This document shows, piece by piece, positions 35,666-45,012 of a DNA stretch of 64,000 bases. A program made the translations under genes and the position numbers. Position 1 is the stretch's first letter. The number at the start of each line of letters is the position of its first letter. Below the pieces are notes generated by a model. That model saw only the letters and a program-made list of their open reading frames with translations. It searched no databases and was not told the DNA's origin. Origin of the DNA: an uncultured Planctomycetaceae bacterium (lineage in GTDB: Bacteria > Planctomycetota > Planctomycetia > Pirellulales > Pirellulaceae); contig CAIPEB010000063.1 of NCBI GenBank assembly GCA_903863885.1, positions 1-64,000 on the forward strand. The letters run 5' to 3'.

Positions 35666-36883
35666 ATGTCGGCAACTGAATCGGCGGAGCGAGAGGCCGG
35701 CGGCCGGGACGCTCCCGAAACCCCCGCTTCGGAACAGCAGGCCGAAGCCAAGGCCTACGGTCGGCAGCAACTCCACTGCACGATCGCCGATACGATTCTC
35801 GACCTGGCGTACCTGGCGTTTTTTGCGTTCTTCTTTGCGCTGGCACTTGATCGCTGGCTGCTGACGGACCTCGGCGTGGAAAACCGCTGGCTGCGACTGG
35901 CCGTGTATTTCCTGGCAATGAGCGCCGGGCAGTTCGCTCTTTCGCTTCCGCTGTCGTGGTACTCCGGCTATTCCCTGGAACACCGATACGGGCTGAGCCG
36001 CCAGTCGCCGGCTCGCTGGTTCGGCAGACTCCTGCTGCAGCAGTTGCTGGCCGTGGCTCTCAGCCTGCTTCTGGTCGAAGGCCTCTACCTGCTGATTGAA
36101 TGGACGGGAAGTTACTGGTGGATCTGCGCCGCCATCGCATCGTTCCTGGTGACTGTCGTGCTGGGACAACTCGCTCCGGTGCTGATCCTTCCGCTGTTTT
36201 ACAAGCTCGAGCGTCTGGACCAGCCGGAACTGCTGGATCGGTTCCAGCGATTGGCCGCGGGTACTGGCCTGCGGATTCAAGGCGTATTTCGCATCGGCCT
36301 GAGCCGCGAAACGGCCAAGGCCAACGCGATGCTTGCCGGATTGGGCCGCACTCGTCGGGTGATTCTCGGCGACACGCTGCTCGATGGCTTCACGCCCGAC
36401 GAAATAGAAGTCGTTCTCGCGCACGAGATCGGGCACCACGTCTATCGGCACATCACGAAGTTCCTGGTCGCGGGGCTGGTTTTCAGCGTCCTGGCATTTC
36501 TTTGCTGTGATGCGATGCTCCGTTTTCAGGTGCCCGGGCACGGTTACGCCTGGTCCTACGCGGAGCTGCCCGTCTGGACGCTGTCTTGGATCATGCTGGC
36601 GATGGGGATCCTCTCGACGGTCTTCGGGCCGCTGCGAAATGCGGTCAGCCGGAGATTCGAGAGGCAATGCGATCGATATGCGCTGGATCGGACAGGGCTG
36701 CGCGACGCGTTTCGCTCGGCATTCCGCAAGCTGGCCGCCATCAACAAGGCGGACATGCAGCCTCATCCGGCGGAGGTCCTGCTGTTCCACGACCATCCTC
36801 CGATCGCGCAGCGGCTGGCCATCGCCGATTGCATGGCGCACGCTTCGCGCGGAACGCAGCTCGTCGGTGAAGCGAAGAACTGA
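35666..36883 (+). CDS. M48-family membrane zinc metalloprotease (Ste24/CAAX protease-like)
   Basis: 405 residues with several membrane segments: two before residue 110 (TILDLAYLAFFAFFFALAL and LRLAVYFLAMSAGQFAL), one or two near 130-175, and two after the active site. The zinc motif HEIGH begins near His253 and is followed by HVYRH; the third ligand is probably the Glu of SRRFERQCDRYAL, the M48 ENXXD-like box. Ste24-type peptidases cut proteins at or in the membrane and take part in protein quality control. GGAAGGA precedes ATG 35666. It lies 28 bases after the ADH gene and may be co-transcribed. Confidence 0.9.
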   Translation: MSATESAEREAGGRDAPETPASEQQAEAKAYGRQQLHCTIADTILDLAYLAFFAFFFALALDRWLLTDLGVENRWLRLAVYFLAMSAGQFALSLPLSWYSGYSLEHRYGLSRQSPARWFGRLLLQQLLAVALSLLLVEGLYLLIEWTGSYWWICAAIASFLVTVVLGQLAPVLILPLFYKLERLDQPELLDRFQRLAAGTGLRIQGVFRIGLSRETAKANAMLAGLGRTRRVILGDTLLDGFTPDEIEVVLAHEIGHHVYRHITKFLVAGLVFSVLAFLCCDAMLRFQVPGHGYAWSYAELPVWTLSWIMLAMGILSTVFGPLRNAVSRRFERQCDRYALDRTGLRDAFRSAFRKLAAINKADMQPHPAEVLLFHDHPPIAQRLAIADCMAHASRGTQLVGEAKN

Positions 36884-37040
36884 TGACTCCGGCGCACGGA
36901 GGCTCGCTGCGTGAACCGGCGGGTTTTTTCGCGTTACGCCCTTTCGCTCGCACGAGCCGGCGGCGGTATACTGTCACGCGCTGCCGACCCTCGGCCTGCA
37001 ACTTGTTTTGTCATACATCGGCAATCGAGGAGTATTGAAA

Positions 37041-37709
37041 ATGCGGACGATTGCGTTGAGCGCGCTGCTGGTATTTGCGAGCGTTTCCCAGGCCGCCGAG
37101 CCGCAACCTCGCGAACTGATCACGAAGCAGCTGCCCGGTGGCGAGATTGAAGGATGGAAGTCATTTCACGCGGGCGGCAGTACGAAGACGGGAGATGTCT
37201 GGAAGCTGCAGGCCGACGGGATCCTGATCTGCAAAGGCACTCCCCTCGGCTATCTTTACACGGAGAAGAACTACAAGGACGTGTCGATGGAACTGGAATG
37301 GCGTTGGCCGCCTGAAGGCAAGCCGGGCAACGGAGGGCTGCTGCTCCGCGTCGCGGGCGAACACAAGATCTGGCCGAAATCGCTGGAAGTCCAGCTGAAC
37401 AACGGCCAGGCCGGCGACTTCTGGGGACTGGGCGGATACACGCTTGCCGGGCCCGCTGATCGAATGGAGTCGATGGACCACAAGGAGTTCGGCAAGCTGA
37501 CGCACGTGAAGTTCGCGAAGAAACTGGAACGGCCGGCCGGTCAATGGAACCAGTGCAAAGTGCAGCTGAAGGGCGGTTCGATTCGCGTGGAGATCAACGG
37601 AGAGCCCGCCAACGCCGCCAACGATTGTGAAGTCCTGGCCGGCCCGATTGTGCTCACCAGCGAGGGATCCGAGATCCAGTTCCGCCACGTCAGGCTGCTG
37701 AGCGAATAA
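37041..37709 (+). CDS. exported DUF1080-family protein (3-keto-disaccharide hydrolase-like)
   Basis: 222 residues from ATG 37041, 8 bases after CGAGGAG. Signal peptide MRTIALSALLVFASVSQAA. The mature part is a concanavalin-like beta-sandwich typical of DUF1080: a strand KDVSMELEWRWPPEGKPGNGGLLLRV, central KSLEVQLNNGQAGDFWGLGG, and a final EIQFRHVRLL. Planctomycetes encode many copies. Some members cleave 3-keto-glycosides, others may only bind carbohydrate. It is monocistronic and converges with the DUF2007 gene 27 bases downstream. Confidence 0.9.
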   Translation: MRTIALSALLVFASVSQAAEPQPRELITKQLPGGEIEGWKSFHAGGSTKTGDVWKLQADGILICKGTPLGYLYTEKNYKDVSMELEWRWPPEGKPGNGGLLLRVAGEHKIWPKSLEVQLNNGQAGDFWGLGGYTLAGPADRMESMDHKEFGKLTHVKFAKKLERPAGQWNQCKVQLKGGSIRVEINGEPANAANDCEVLAGPIVLTSEGSEIQFRHVRLLSE

Positions 37710-37736
37710 TGCGGCAGCGGCAGCGAAGATGCCGGG

Positions 37737-38246
37737 TCAGCGAGTCCATTGCAGCAACAGGAGCGTGTGGATCATCAGGGCCAGCACGTTCAATCCGAGC
37801 GTGGCGGGAGCCCGCCAGTTCACAGGCCCCTCGCGCTGCGACAACAGGTTGTGCTTGAACAGCGAATACAGCGACCACAAGTTCACGAAGAACGGCACGA
37901 CGACCAGGCCAATGATCGCGCCGTGCCAGGCGTCGAGCAACTCGCGCGGCAGGCCGCCGGGCTGCGTCTCGGGATCGTTCGCTTCCGGGGAGGCTTCGGG
38001 AGGCAGTTCGGCAAGATCCTCGCCTTTGGCCTCCAGCGCCTCACGCGCGGCTTGAAGTTCAGATTGCTTCACAAGAACGCGCATGTCGCCCGGCGCTTCG
38101 GCTTTGAAACCCGATATGAACCCGCCCGTCGCGGTCGCGGCAATTCCGTAATCGCCCAGCACGTTGACGATCAGCGCCGCTTCGATTTCATTCGCGACCG
38201 ATTTGAGAACAACCAGCGAGTCGTTGCTGCGGGAGTCGGAACTCAT
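37737..38246 (-). CDS. DUF2007-domain membrane protein
   Basis: 169 residues. Residues 8-75 match DUF2007, a small ferredoxin-like domain of unknown signalling role (LVVLKSVANEIEAALIVNVL then MRVLVKQSELQAAREAL). A Pro/Glu-rich linker (about 78-100) leads to two membrane helices (AIIGLVVVPFFVNLW and ATLGLNVLALMIHTLLLL). No signal peptide, so the N-terminal domain should face the cytoplasm. Divergent from the glucokinase gene. Confidence 0.82.
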   Translation of the reverse strand: MSSDSRSNDSLVVLKSVANEIEAALIVNVLGDYGIAATATGGFISGFKAEAPGDMRVLVKQSELQAAREALEAKGEDLAELPPEASPEANDPETQPGGLPRELLDAWHGAIIGLVVVPFFVNLWSLYSLFKHNLLSQREGPVNWRAPATLGLNVLALMIHTLLLLQWTR

Positions 38247-38473
38247 TATCGGCGCCCCCTGATATGCTGTGTTTCTACGGGATCAGATCCGCCTGCTTGA
38301 ATTTCAAGTCGCACGCAACCGTTGGACCGACCGGCCGGCCACCCGTGGTATGGCACGTCAACTCCCAATATACCCGACTCCCTTGTGGCCAAAGCGGCGT
38401 TCTCATGCGAGAATCGCACATCCTGCACTGGGCACAGCGACCTGCGACCTTTTAGCCGATAAGGGAGTTGTCC

Positions 38474-39460
38474 GTGATTCTGGCTGGTGACGTTGGCGGT
38501 ACCAAGACAAATGTCGGATTCTTCGAGGTTCGAGACGGCAAACTCGTATCGGTTGCGGAGGAAACGTTCCTCAGCGACGACTTTCCGAGCCTGGAGGCAT
38601 TGGCTCAGAAGTTCGTTCGCAATCACGGTCGCTCGGCTACCCTCGGGTGCTTCGGAGTCGCAGGCCCGGTCTATCGCGGCCGGTGCAAGGGCGTCAACTT
38701 GCCGTGGATCGTCGACGGCGCCTCGCTGGGCCGCGCCCTGGGCCTGAAGACCGTCCACGTCATCAACGACCTGGAGTCCACCGCCTGGTCCTTGTCGGTT
38801 CTCGGTCGCCGAGATGTCGTGACGCTGGGCGCGGGCATTCGGGGAGCCAGTGGAAACGCAGCCGTCATCGCCGCCGGAACGGGACTGGGAGAAGGCGGTT
38901 TGTACTGGGACGGCACGCGGCATCATCCGTTTGCCTGCGAAGGAGGCCACACCGAATTCGGCCCCCGCGACGCTCTCGAATCCGAACTGCTGGCGTTCCT
39001 CATCGAACGATACGGTCACGCATCGTACGAGCGGATCCTCTCCGGCGAAGGGCTGGCGGATCTCTTTCGCTTCTTTCGCGAAAATAACCGGCGCAAAGCG
39101 TCAGCCGACGTGGTCAAAGCGATCGATACGGCCAACGGCCCGGCGGCCGTCTCGACAGCTGCGCTGGAAAACCGCTGTCCGGTGGCGGTCATGGCGCTCG
39201 ATCGGTTCGTGTCGATCTACGGTGCCGAAGCGGGCAACCTGGCCTTGAAGCTGAAGGCCACGGGAGGCGTCTTTGTGGGCGGAGGCATCGCCCCCAAGAT
39301 CATCGCCAAAATGAAGGAACCGGCCTTCATGGAGGCTTTCCTGGACAAAGGCCGGATGCGCGAACTGCTCATGGTCCGAGTTCCCGTGCGCGTAATCATG
39401 ACGAACCGGGCCGCGCTGCTCGGAGCCGCCCAGTTCGCTCGCGTAAACGCGGATTCCTGA
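38474..39460 (+). CDS. glk: glucokinase
   Basis: 328 residues from GTG 38474, 6 bases after AAGGGAG; a TTG at 38468 overlaps that site and is less likely. ATP-dependent phosphorylation of glucose to glucose 6-phosphate in the cytosol. The phosphate-1 motif is GDVGGTKTN at 5-13; VINDLES supplies the catalytic Asp; AAGTGLGEGGL is the phosphate-2/ATP motif and CEGGHTEF is the glucose-contact segment. This is the E. coli-type Glk rather than the ROK-type. Monocistronic, with a hairpin CGGCC-N7-GGCCG but no T-run after it. Confidence 0.9.
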   Translation: MILAGDVGGTKTNVGFFEVRDGKLVSVAEETFLSDDFPSLEALAQKFVRNHGRSATLGCFGVAGPVYRGRCKGVNLPWIVDGASLGRALGLKTVHVINDLESTAWSLSVLGRRDVVTLGAGIRGASGNAAVIAAGTGLGEGGLYWDGTRHHPFACEGGHTEFGPRDALESELLAFLIERYGHASYERILSGEGLADLFRFFRENNRRKASADVVKAIDTANGPAAVSTAALENRCPVAVMALDRFVSIYGAEAGNLALKLKATGGVFVGGGIAPKIIAKMKEPAFMEAFLDKGRMRELLMVRVPVRVIMTNRAALLGAAQFARVNADS

Positions 39461-39691
39461 GGTCGGTAGACAATATCTCCATCGGCCGCTCCGTGGCCGC
39501 AGTAACGCGCCTGCCAGCCAACTGGCTGCTAGCAAGTGCGGTCTGGCGATTTGCATCCTGATCGCTAAAGTCTGTGAAATCGTTACAGATTAACGCAGGT
39601 CGCTGCCGAAAATAGAGCCGTCTTGAGCACTGCTTTTCTGCCCGAGTGCGCAGCGAAGCTAGCTGCGATCAGTTCATGGTGACGGCCAGCG

Positions 39692-40579
39692 ATGCATCAG
39701 TCGGCATTGAGAATAACGGACTCTGTGCAACCGACCCGCCTGTCGATCTGGCGCGAGCCGGAAGAAGTGTTGGTTGAGAGCGGCAGGACGACGTTCTCGA
39801 GACAAGTTCTGCTCACCACGATTCTGCCGCTTGCCGGGTTGCTTCTGTTCACGCTGGCCGTCCGACTGACCAGCATTGATTTGCAGATTTCCCGGCTGTT
39901 TTACGATAGTTCGGCGGCCACATGGCGATTCAGGTTTTCTCAGCCCTGGATGGCACTCTATCAATACGGGCCGTTGCCGGGGCTTTTCCTGGGGCTGGCG
40001 GGAGTTGTTGTCGCGGTTGCGAGTTACTTTCGGGCGGAATTGGCCTCCTGGCGGCGGGCCGGGTTGTTCGTCGCGTTGCTGCTGGCAATCGGTCCGGGAT
40101 TGGCTGTAAACGGGATTTTGAAGCCGCAGTGGAGTCGGCCGCGGCCGGCTCAGGTCAGGGATTTTGGTGGTCAGCAGCCGTTTGTGGGTGTCTGGGGTTT
40201 TGGCCATAGTGCGTTGAGCAAGTCATTTCCGAGCGGGCATGCCTCGATCGGCTTTTACCTGATGGCCCCCGCTTTCCTGCTTTACCCGCGCCGCCAGAAG
40301 CTAGCAGCAGCTTTCCTGCTTCTGGGACTGGCATGCGGCGGTCTGATCGGCCTGGCGCGCATCGCTCAAGGGCAACATTTTCTCAGCGATGTGGTCTGGG
40401 CGGGCGGATTGGTCTACTTCTGTGGACTGCTTCTCGGGTATGTTTTCCACCGATTGTCGCCGGTCGAGTCGACCGACTCGGCAGCGGGGCCTGTGATTCT
40501 GCCGATGGACGCCGCGCGTCAGGGCAGGATGCAGGGCAAGTCCGCGTCTCGACACGAAGCCTCGCGCCGGGCGGCCTGA
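39692..40579 (+). CDS. PAP2-family membrane phosphatase
   Basis: 295 residues with about six membrane segments. The three PAP2 motifs are present: KPQWSRPRP (motif 1, KxxxxxxRP), FPSGHAS (motif 2) and RIAQGQHFLSDV (motif 3, RxxxxxHxxxD). Such enzymes dephosphorylate membrane lipids including phosphatidic acid and undecaprenyl pyrophosphate. A segment after about residue 260 is charged and likely disordered. Upstream 231 bases contain no gene. It is followed by an LptF/G gene, suggesting an envelope-biogenesis neighbourhood. Confidence 0.9.
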   Translation: MHQSALRITDSVQPTRLSIWREPEEVLVESGRTTFSRQVLLTTILPLAGLLLFTLAVRLTSIDLQISRLFYDSSAATWRFRFSQPWMALYQYGPLPGLFLGLAGVVVAVASYFRAELASWRRAGLFVALLLAIGPGLAVNGILKPQWSRPRPAQVRDFGGQQPFVGVWGFGHSALSKSFPSGHASIGFYLMAPAFLLYPRRQKLAAAFLLLGLACGGLIGLARIAQGQHFLSDVVWAGGLVYFCGLLLGYVFHRLSPVESTDSAAGPVILPMDAARQGRMQGKSASRHEASRRAA

Positions 40580-40667
40580 GGCGACGTCCGGACCGGGACT
40601 GTCCTCGCACGAGGCGAGGCCTGGCGGCAGCAAGCCCCGTGAATGCGCGTGGCTCAGAAGGTGGAAC

Positions 40668-41834
40668 ATGCGCTTGATGAACGATCTGCATCGGAGCATC
40701 GTGCTCGACACGTTGAAGGTGTTTGCCGCCACAACGCTTGTCGCGATGCTGTTGATGACATTGGGCGGAGGCGCCAAGGAAGGGATCAGCCGCGGATTGC
40801 CTCCCACGCTCGTGCTGCGCATCATGCCCTATCTTCTGCCCGAAGTACTCCGGTTCGTGATTCCGGGCTGTCTGCTGTTTGCGGTGTGCAGCGTATACGG
40901 CCAGATGTCGGCGGCCAACGAAGTCACCGCGCTGAAATCGCTCGGCATCAATCCGCTCCGCATTGTCTGGCCGGCGCTGGTGCTCGCTTATGCGCTCAGC
41001 ATGTTCACGTACTGGCTGTACGATCTGTGCGCGGTCTGGGCGCGGCCGAGTCTGCAGCGGCAGGTTGCGCAGTCCGTCGACGAGATCGTCTACGGCTATC
41101 TGAAGTCGAACCGGTCTTTCCGATCGCAGGGTGTTTCGATCGTCGTGCGGGATATCGTCGCGGATCGGCTGATATCACCGATGGTCCGGATTGAGGCAGG
41201 CAAGGACTCGAAGGCCGTGGTGCTGATGGCCGAGCAGGCCAGGCTCCGGGCCGAACCGACGCGAGGCGTGCTGCACATCGAGTGCGACCGCGGGCATCTG
41301 GAGGTTCCGGGCAAGGGAAGCCTGAGCTTTCCCGATGGATTCGTTCAGGATGTCGCGCTGCGCGACTTCAATGCGATGGACGACGATCAGTTGTCGCCTG
41401 CCGCGCTCGGGCTGGCGCGGATTCCGTCTCAGGTAAAGAAGGAACGCGAGGAGATCGCCAAGCTGCTGCGGGCCAAGCAGGAGCGACCGGCGCAGGAGAA
41501 CGCAGCCAAAGCGCAAGAGGCCGAAATGCTGCGATTTCGCCGCGAGCGGCTGAACCGGCTGCTTGCCGAGCCTTCGAGGCGGTTGTCGAACGGACTGGGC
41601 TGCCTGTGTTTTTCCATCGTCGGCGTACCGGTGGCGTTGCTGCGCCGGTCCGCGGACGTCATGTCGATATTTTTTCTGTGTTTTGTCCCGATCCTCCTGC
41701 TCTATTACCCGCTCTTGATGCTGGGCGAGAGTCTTGCGAGGCAGGGCACGTACCCGCAGTATTCCGTGTGGCTGGCGGACCTGGCTCTGTTGTCCGCCGG
41801 AATTCTGCTGCTGTTTCGTTCAACTCGGCGATGA
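40668..41834 (+). CDS. LptF/LptG-family permease (YjgP/YjgQ)
   Basis: 388 residues. It has three membrane segments before residue 120, a periplasmic domain of about 190 residues, and three at the C-terminus (CFSIVGVPVALL, FFLCFVPILLLYYPLLML and LADLALLSAGILLLF), the LptF/G plan. These form the transmembrane part of the LPS-exporting ABC transporter. Only one of the usual pair is here; the partner must be elsewhere. The periplasmic part contains a basic coiled stretch (about 255-300). GGTGG precedes ATG 40668. The GT39 gene begins 27 bases later. Confidence 0.87.
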   Translation: MRLMNDLHRSIVLDTLKVFAATTLVAMLLMTLGGGAKEGISRGLPPTLVLRIMPYLLPEVLRFVIPGCLLFAVCSVYGQMSAANEVTALKSLGINPLRIVWPALVLAYALSMFTYWLYDLCAVWARPSLQRQVAQSVDEIVYGYLKSNRSFRSQGVSIVVRDIVADRLISPMVRIEAGKDSKAVVLMAEQARLRAEPTRGVLHIECDRGHLEVPGKGSLSFPDGFVQDVALRDFNAMDDDQLSPAALGLARIPSQVKKEREEIAKLLRAKQERPAQENAAKAQEAEMLRFRRERLNRLLAEPSRRLSNGLGCLCFSIVGVPVALLRRSADVMSIFFLCFVPILLLYYPLLMLGESLARQGTYPQYSVWLADLALLSAGILLLFRSTRR

Positions 41835-41861
41835 CCTGACCGAACTGCAAGGAAGCACACC

Positions 41862-43559
41862 ATGTCCAAGGATGGACGATCGGTTGAGCCCGTGGGGTCG
41901 AAGGTTGCATCCCCGGCGATTCGCGCAAGTCGGGGTTTTGAGTCGGAGCGGTTATTGTCTTCTGTGTCCGCCTCGCGACCCATCGAAACCGAAATGTGCG
42001 AGCCGCGCGAAAACCACTTGGTGTGGCTGCATCGCACGATCTGGCTGGTTGTCGGCCTGCTCTGCTTTCGCCTGATTTACGCCTGGTTTGTGCCGCTGGA
42101 CCTGGTGCACGACGAGGCCTATTACTGGGATTGGTCCCGCCAGTTGGATTGGGGTTACTACAGCAAGCCGCCGATGATCGCCTGGTTGATTGCGGCCGCC
42201 ACCTCGCTGGGCGGTTCGTCCGCGTTCGTGGTGCGAGTGCCCGCGGTGCTGCTTGGCACACTGTCGCTCGTCTGGATGTATCTGCTCGCTTCGTCCTATT
42301 ACGGCCGGCGCGCGGGGTTCTGGACCGCATGTCTGTCCGCGGCGACTCCGGGAAATGCGGCGCTCAGTCTCCTGATGACCATCGACGCGCCGTTCCTGTT
42401 CTGCTGGAGCGGCGCTCTGTATTCATTCTGGCGGCTGCTCCAGACCGACGACCGGAGGTTGCGCTGGCTGATTGCCTCGACGCTCTTCGTCGGCTTCGGC
42501 GTGTTGTCCAAGCAGACGATGCTGGCTTTCCCGGTATTGGCTCTGTTGTTCGTATTGTCCAGCCGCGAGGATCGGCGGGAGTTGTTTCGAGCGCCGCTCT
42601 GGATCTGGATATGCGGCTCGGTCGCCTTCCTCACTCCGGTGCTCTGGTGGAACAGTCAGCACGGTTGGATAACCGCGCAGCACACAGGCGGTCATTTTTC
42701 CGGCCAGTCCGCAACGGTCTGGAGGCAGGCTGCGCGATGTCTGGAATTCGTCGCCGGCCAGCTCGGCGTGGTATCGCCGGTTACGTGTTTTCTGACTCTG
42801 GCGGTCGCCGTCGCCGCCCTGCTCAGTTTCCGCAGCCAGGGTCGGCGCGAGCGATATCTGCTGTGCTTCAGTGCGATTCCGCTGGCGGGGATCTTCGCAC
42901 TCAGCACTCTGCGGCGCGTCGAGCCGAACTGGCCGGCGCCGTTCTATCCTGCGGCGCTGGTGTTGCTGGTTGGTCTGGCGATGCAGCGTTTCCGCGTTCC
43001 TCGACTCACGGGAATTACGACCTCGACGCTGGCCAGAGCCACGACGGTCGGCTGCATCTCCGCGGCGATTGCCTATTCCGCGCCGTTCGGCTGCGGGCTG
43101 CAGGGCACGCGCTGGGATCCGGCCGTTCGGCTGAGAGGCTGGAAAGAAGTCGGAGCAGCGGTGGCGGACCGCTTCTCCACGCTGCCCTCGCCCGACCGCA
43201 GCTTCGTGCTCGTGACCTCCGGACGTGCCGTGGCCAGCGAGCTTGCCTTCTATATGCCGCAGCAGCCTCGCGTTTATCTCTGGACGGCGGGCAGCGAGGT
43301 ATTGTCGCAATATGACATCTGGGAGGGGCCCTCGGACAAGCAGAATTGGGATGCGTTGATCGTCACCGAAGCCGGGAAAGACGCGCCGAGCGAAGTGAGG
43401 AACGCTTTTTCATTCCTCGAGGATCGCGGGCAGATCGACATTCCCGTCGGGGGCGACCGCCACCATCGATACCAGCTGTGGCGGGGCGTCCGTCTGAGTG
43501 AGTGGCCCGACACGCGCACCACGATTGCACGTGTGCGCGCGAAGTCCGAACTGCGTTAG
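41862..43559 (+). CDS. GT39/ArnT-like membrane glycosyltransferase
   Basis: 565 residues. After a 60-residue N-terminal extension, the protein is a multi-spanning integral-membrane glycosyltransferase with the DEAYYW motif near residue 88 (VHDEAYYWDWSRQ), the lipid-linked sugar-donor acidic site of the family, and YYSKPPMIAWLI after it. About ten hydrophobic segments follow, then a C-terminal periplasmic domain (about 460-565). Such enzymes transfer a sugar or aminosugar from a polyprenyl carrier to lipid A or a glycan. CAAGGAAG precedes ATG 41862. Co-directional with the LptF/G gene. Confidence 0.88.
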   Translation: MSKDGRSVEPVGSKVASPAIRASRGFESERLLSSVSASRPIETEMCEPRENHLVWLHRTIWLVVGLLCFRLIYAWFVPLDLVHDEAYYWDWSRQLDWGYYSKPPMIAWLIAAATSLGGSSAFVVRVPAVLLGTLSLVWMYLLASSYYGRRAGFWTACLSAATPGNAALSLLMTIDAPFLFCWSGALYSFWRLLQTDDRRLRWLIASTLFVGFGVLSKQTMLAFPVLALLFVLSSREDRRELFRAPLWIWICGSVAFLTPVLWWNSQHGWITAQHTGGHFSGQSATVWRQAARCLEFVAGQLGVVSPVTCFLTLAVAVAALLSFRSQGRRERYLLCFSAIPLAGIFALSTLRRVEPNWPAPFYPAALVLLVGLAMQRFRVPRLTGITTSTLARATTVGCISAAIAYSAPFGCGLQGTRWDPAVRLRGWKEVGAAVADRFSTLPSPDRSFVLVTSGRAVASELAFYMPQQPRVYLWTAGSEVLSQYDIWEGPSDKQNWDALIVTEAGKDAPSEVRNAFSFLEDRGQIDIPVGGDRHHRYQLWRGVRLSEWPDTRTTIARVRAKSELR

Positions 43560-43689
43560 GACCAACCGGAGCCGGCACGAATCGGGCCGGCAGGAGGCAG
43601 CCACCTCTGGCGGAGGCCGGATGTCGCAGGAATAATCGACTCGAATTCGTATCCTGCGTCATTCCTCCGCACACGAGCTGGACCAACCC

Positions 43690-44901
43690 ATGGTGTCGGT
43701 TGCTGAACCCGCGCGGCGCAAGCTGCGCATGGCGTTGATTGGCGGCGGTGCTCCGGCCTTTATCGGACCGATCCACGCCACGGCCGCGACGCTCGACGGC
43801 CGGGCTGAAGTTGTCGCCGGCGCGCTGTCTTCGAGTCCCGTGAAAGCGCGAGCCGCGGCGCTGGCGTTCGGCATTCCGCTCGATAGGGCTTACGCCTCCT
43901 GGGACGGACTGCTCGACGGCGAAGTGCGGCTGCCTTCGGAACGCCGAGCCGACTTTGTGGCGATTACCACACCGAACCACACGCATTTTGCGATCGCTCA
44001 TGCGGCTCTGCAGGCCGGTTTTCACGTGGTTTGCGAAAAGCCGATGACCACGCGGCTGGAAGATGCGATCGCCCTGGCCGAATTGGCGGCCAAAACAGGC
44101 GCCGTGTTCGCAATCGCACACGCCTACGCCGGTTATCCGATGATTCAGCAGGCTCGCGCGATGATCCTCGCGGGCGAACTGGGCCAGGTCCAGGCGATCC
44201 GGATTCAGTACATTCAGGGCGGCCTTCGCGCTCAGCAGCCGGGTGTTCAGCCGGTCCGCGGAGCGTGGAAATCCGATCCGGCTTTGGCCGGCCCGGCGGG
44301 CACGATGGCGGATATCGGCACTCACGCCTTCCACCTCGTGCGGCATCTCACCGGCCTTGTGCCGGCCGAATTGAGCTGCACCCTGCGCTCCTTTTATCCG
44401 GGGCGGACCCTGGCGGATTACGGTCACGCGGTCATCCGGTTCCCCGACGGCGCATTGGGCACGATCACGGTCAGCCAGGTCACTCACGGAAGATTGAATG
44501 ATCTGAGCATCGAGATCGACGGAACGGAGGGTTCGCTGGCCTGGAGGCAGGAGGACGCGGAGCATCTCGTACTGCGCCGATGGGGCTCGCCGGTCCGGGT
44601 CTTCGAACGCAACGCTCGCGGCGACGTACTGCACGAGCCCGCCCGCAGCCTCTGCCGCTTGCCGGGCGGTCATCCGGAGGGATTCCTGGAGGCGTTTGCC
44701 AACTTCTACCGCGCTGCGCTGGATGAGATGGCAGTTCGTGATCTACGAATCCCCGACATAAAACGGGACCTGGTTTTTCCCGACGTTTCCGATGGCGTCG
44801 ACGGTGTGCAATTCGTGCAGCGGTGCATCGAGAGCCACGCCGACCGCGGCGCCTGGAAACGCTGGGCGGAAGTACCGCCGTCCGGCGCCCCTGAAACCTG
44901 A
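43690..44901 (+). CDS. Gfo/Idh/MocA-family oxidoreductase
   Basis: 403 residues. An N-terminal Rossmann domain has G-G-G-A-P-A-F at about 17-23 in place of the usual GxGxxG, and the conserved EKP of VCEKPMTT near residue 118. The C-terminal alpha/beta domain contains SVTHGRLND-like SQVTHGRLND and the catalytic-type H of DIGTHAFHLV near residue 215. Family members oxidise sugars, inositols or reduce biliverdin; planctomycetes have many. No signal peptide. It begins 130 bases after the GT39 gene with no clear ribosome-binding site, and its substrate cannot be told. Confidence 0.88.
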   Translation: MVSVAEPARRKLRMALIGGGAPAFIGPIHATAATLDGRAEVVAGALSSSPVKARAAALAFGIPLDRAYASWDGLLDGEVRLPSERRADFVAITTPNHTHFAIAHAALQAGFHVVCEKPMTTRLEDAIALAELAAKTGAVFAIAHAYAGYPMIQQARAMILAGELGQVQAIRIQYIQGGLRAQQPGVQPVRGAWKSDPALAGPAGTMADIGTHAFHLVRHLTGLVPAELSCTLRSFYPGRTLADYGHAVIRFPDGALGTITVSQVTHGRLNDLSIEIDGTEGSLAWRQEDAEHLVLRRWGSPVRVFERNARGDVLHEPARSLCRLPGGHPEGFLEAFANFYRAALDEMAVRDLRIPDIKRDLVFPDVSDGVDGVQFVQRCIESHADRGAWKRWAEVPPSGAPET

Positions 44902-45012
44902 TTGTGAAACCCGAATCCGACTTCCCGGTCTCCGTTCGCCTGATTGGTTCCACCGCTTCTCACCGACAGTTTCTCCGAGTCGTCACTGATGCTTGAACCA
45001 GGAAGAAATCCG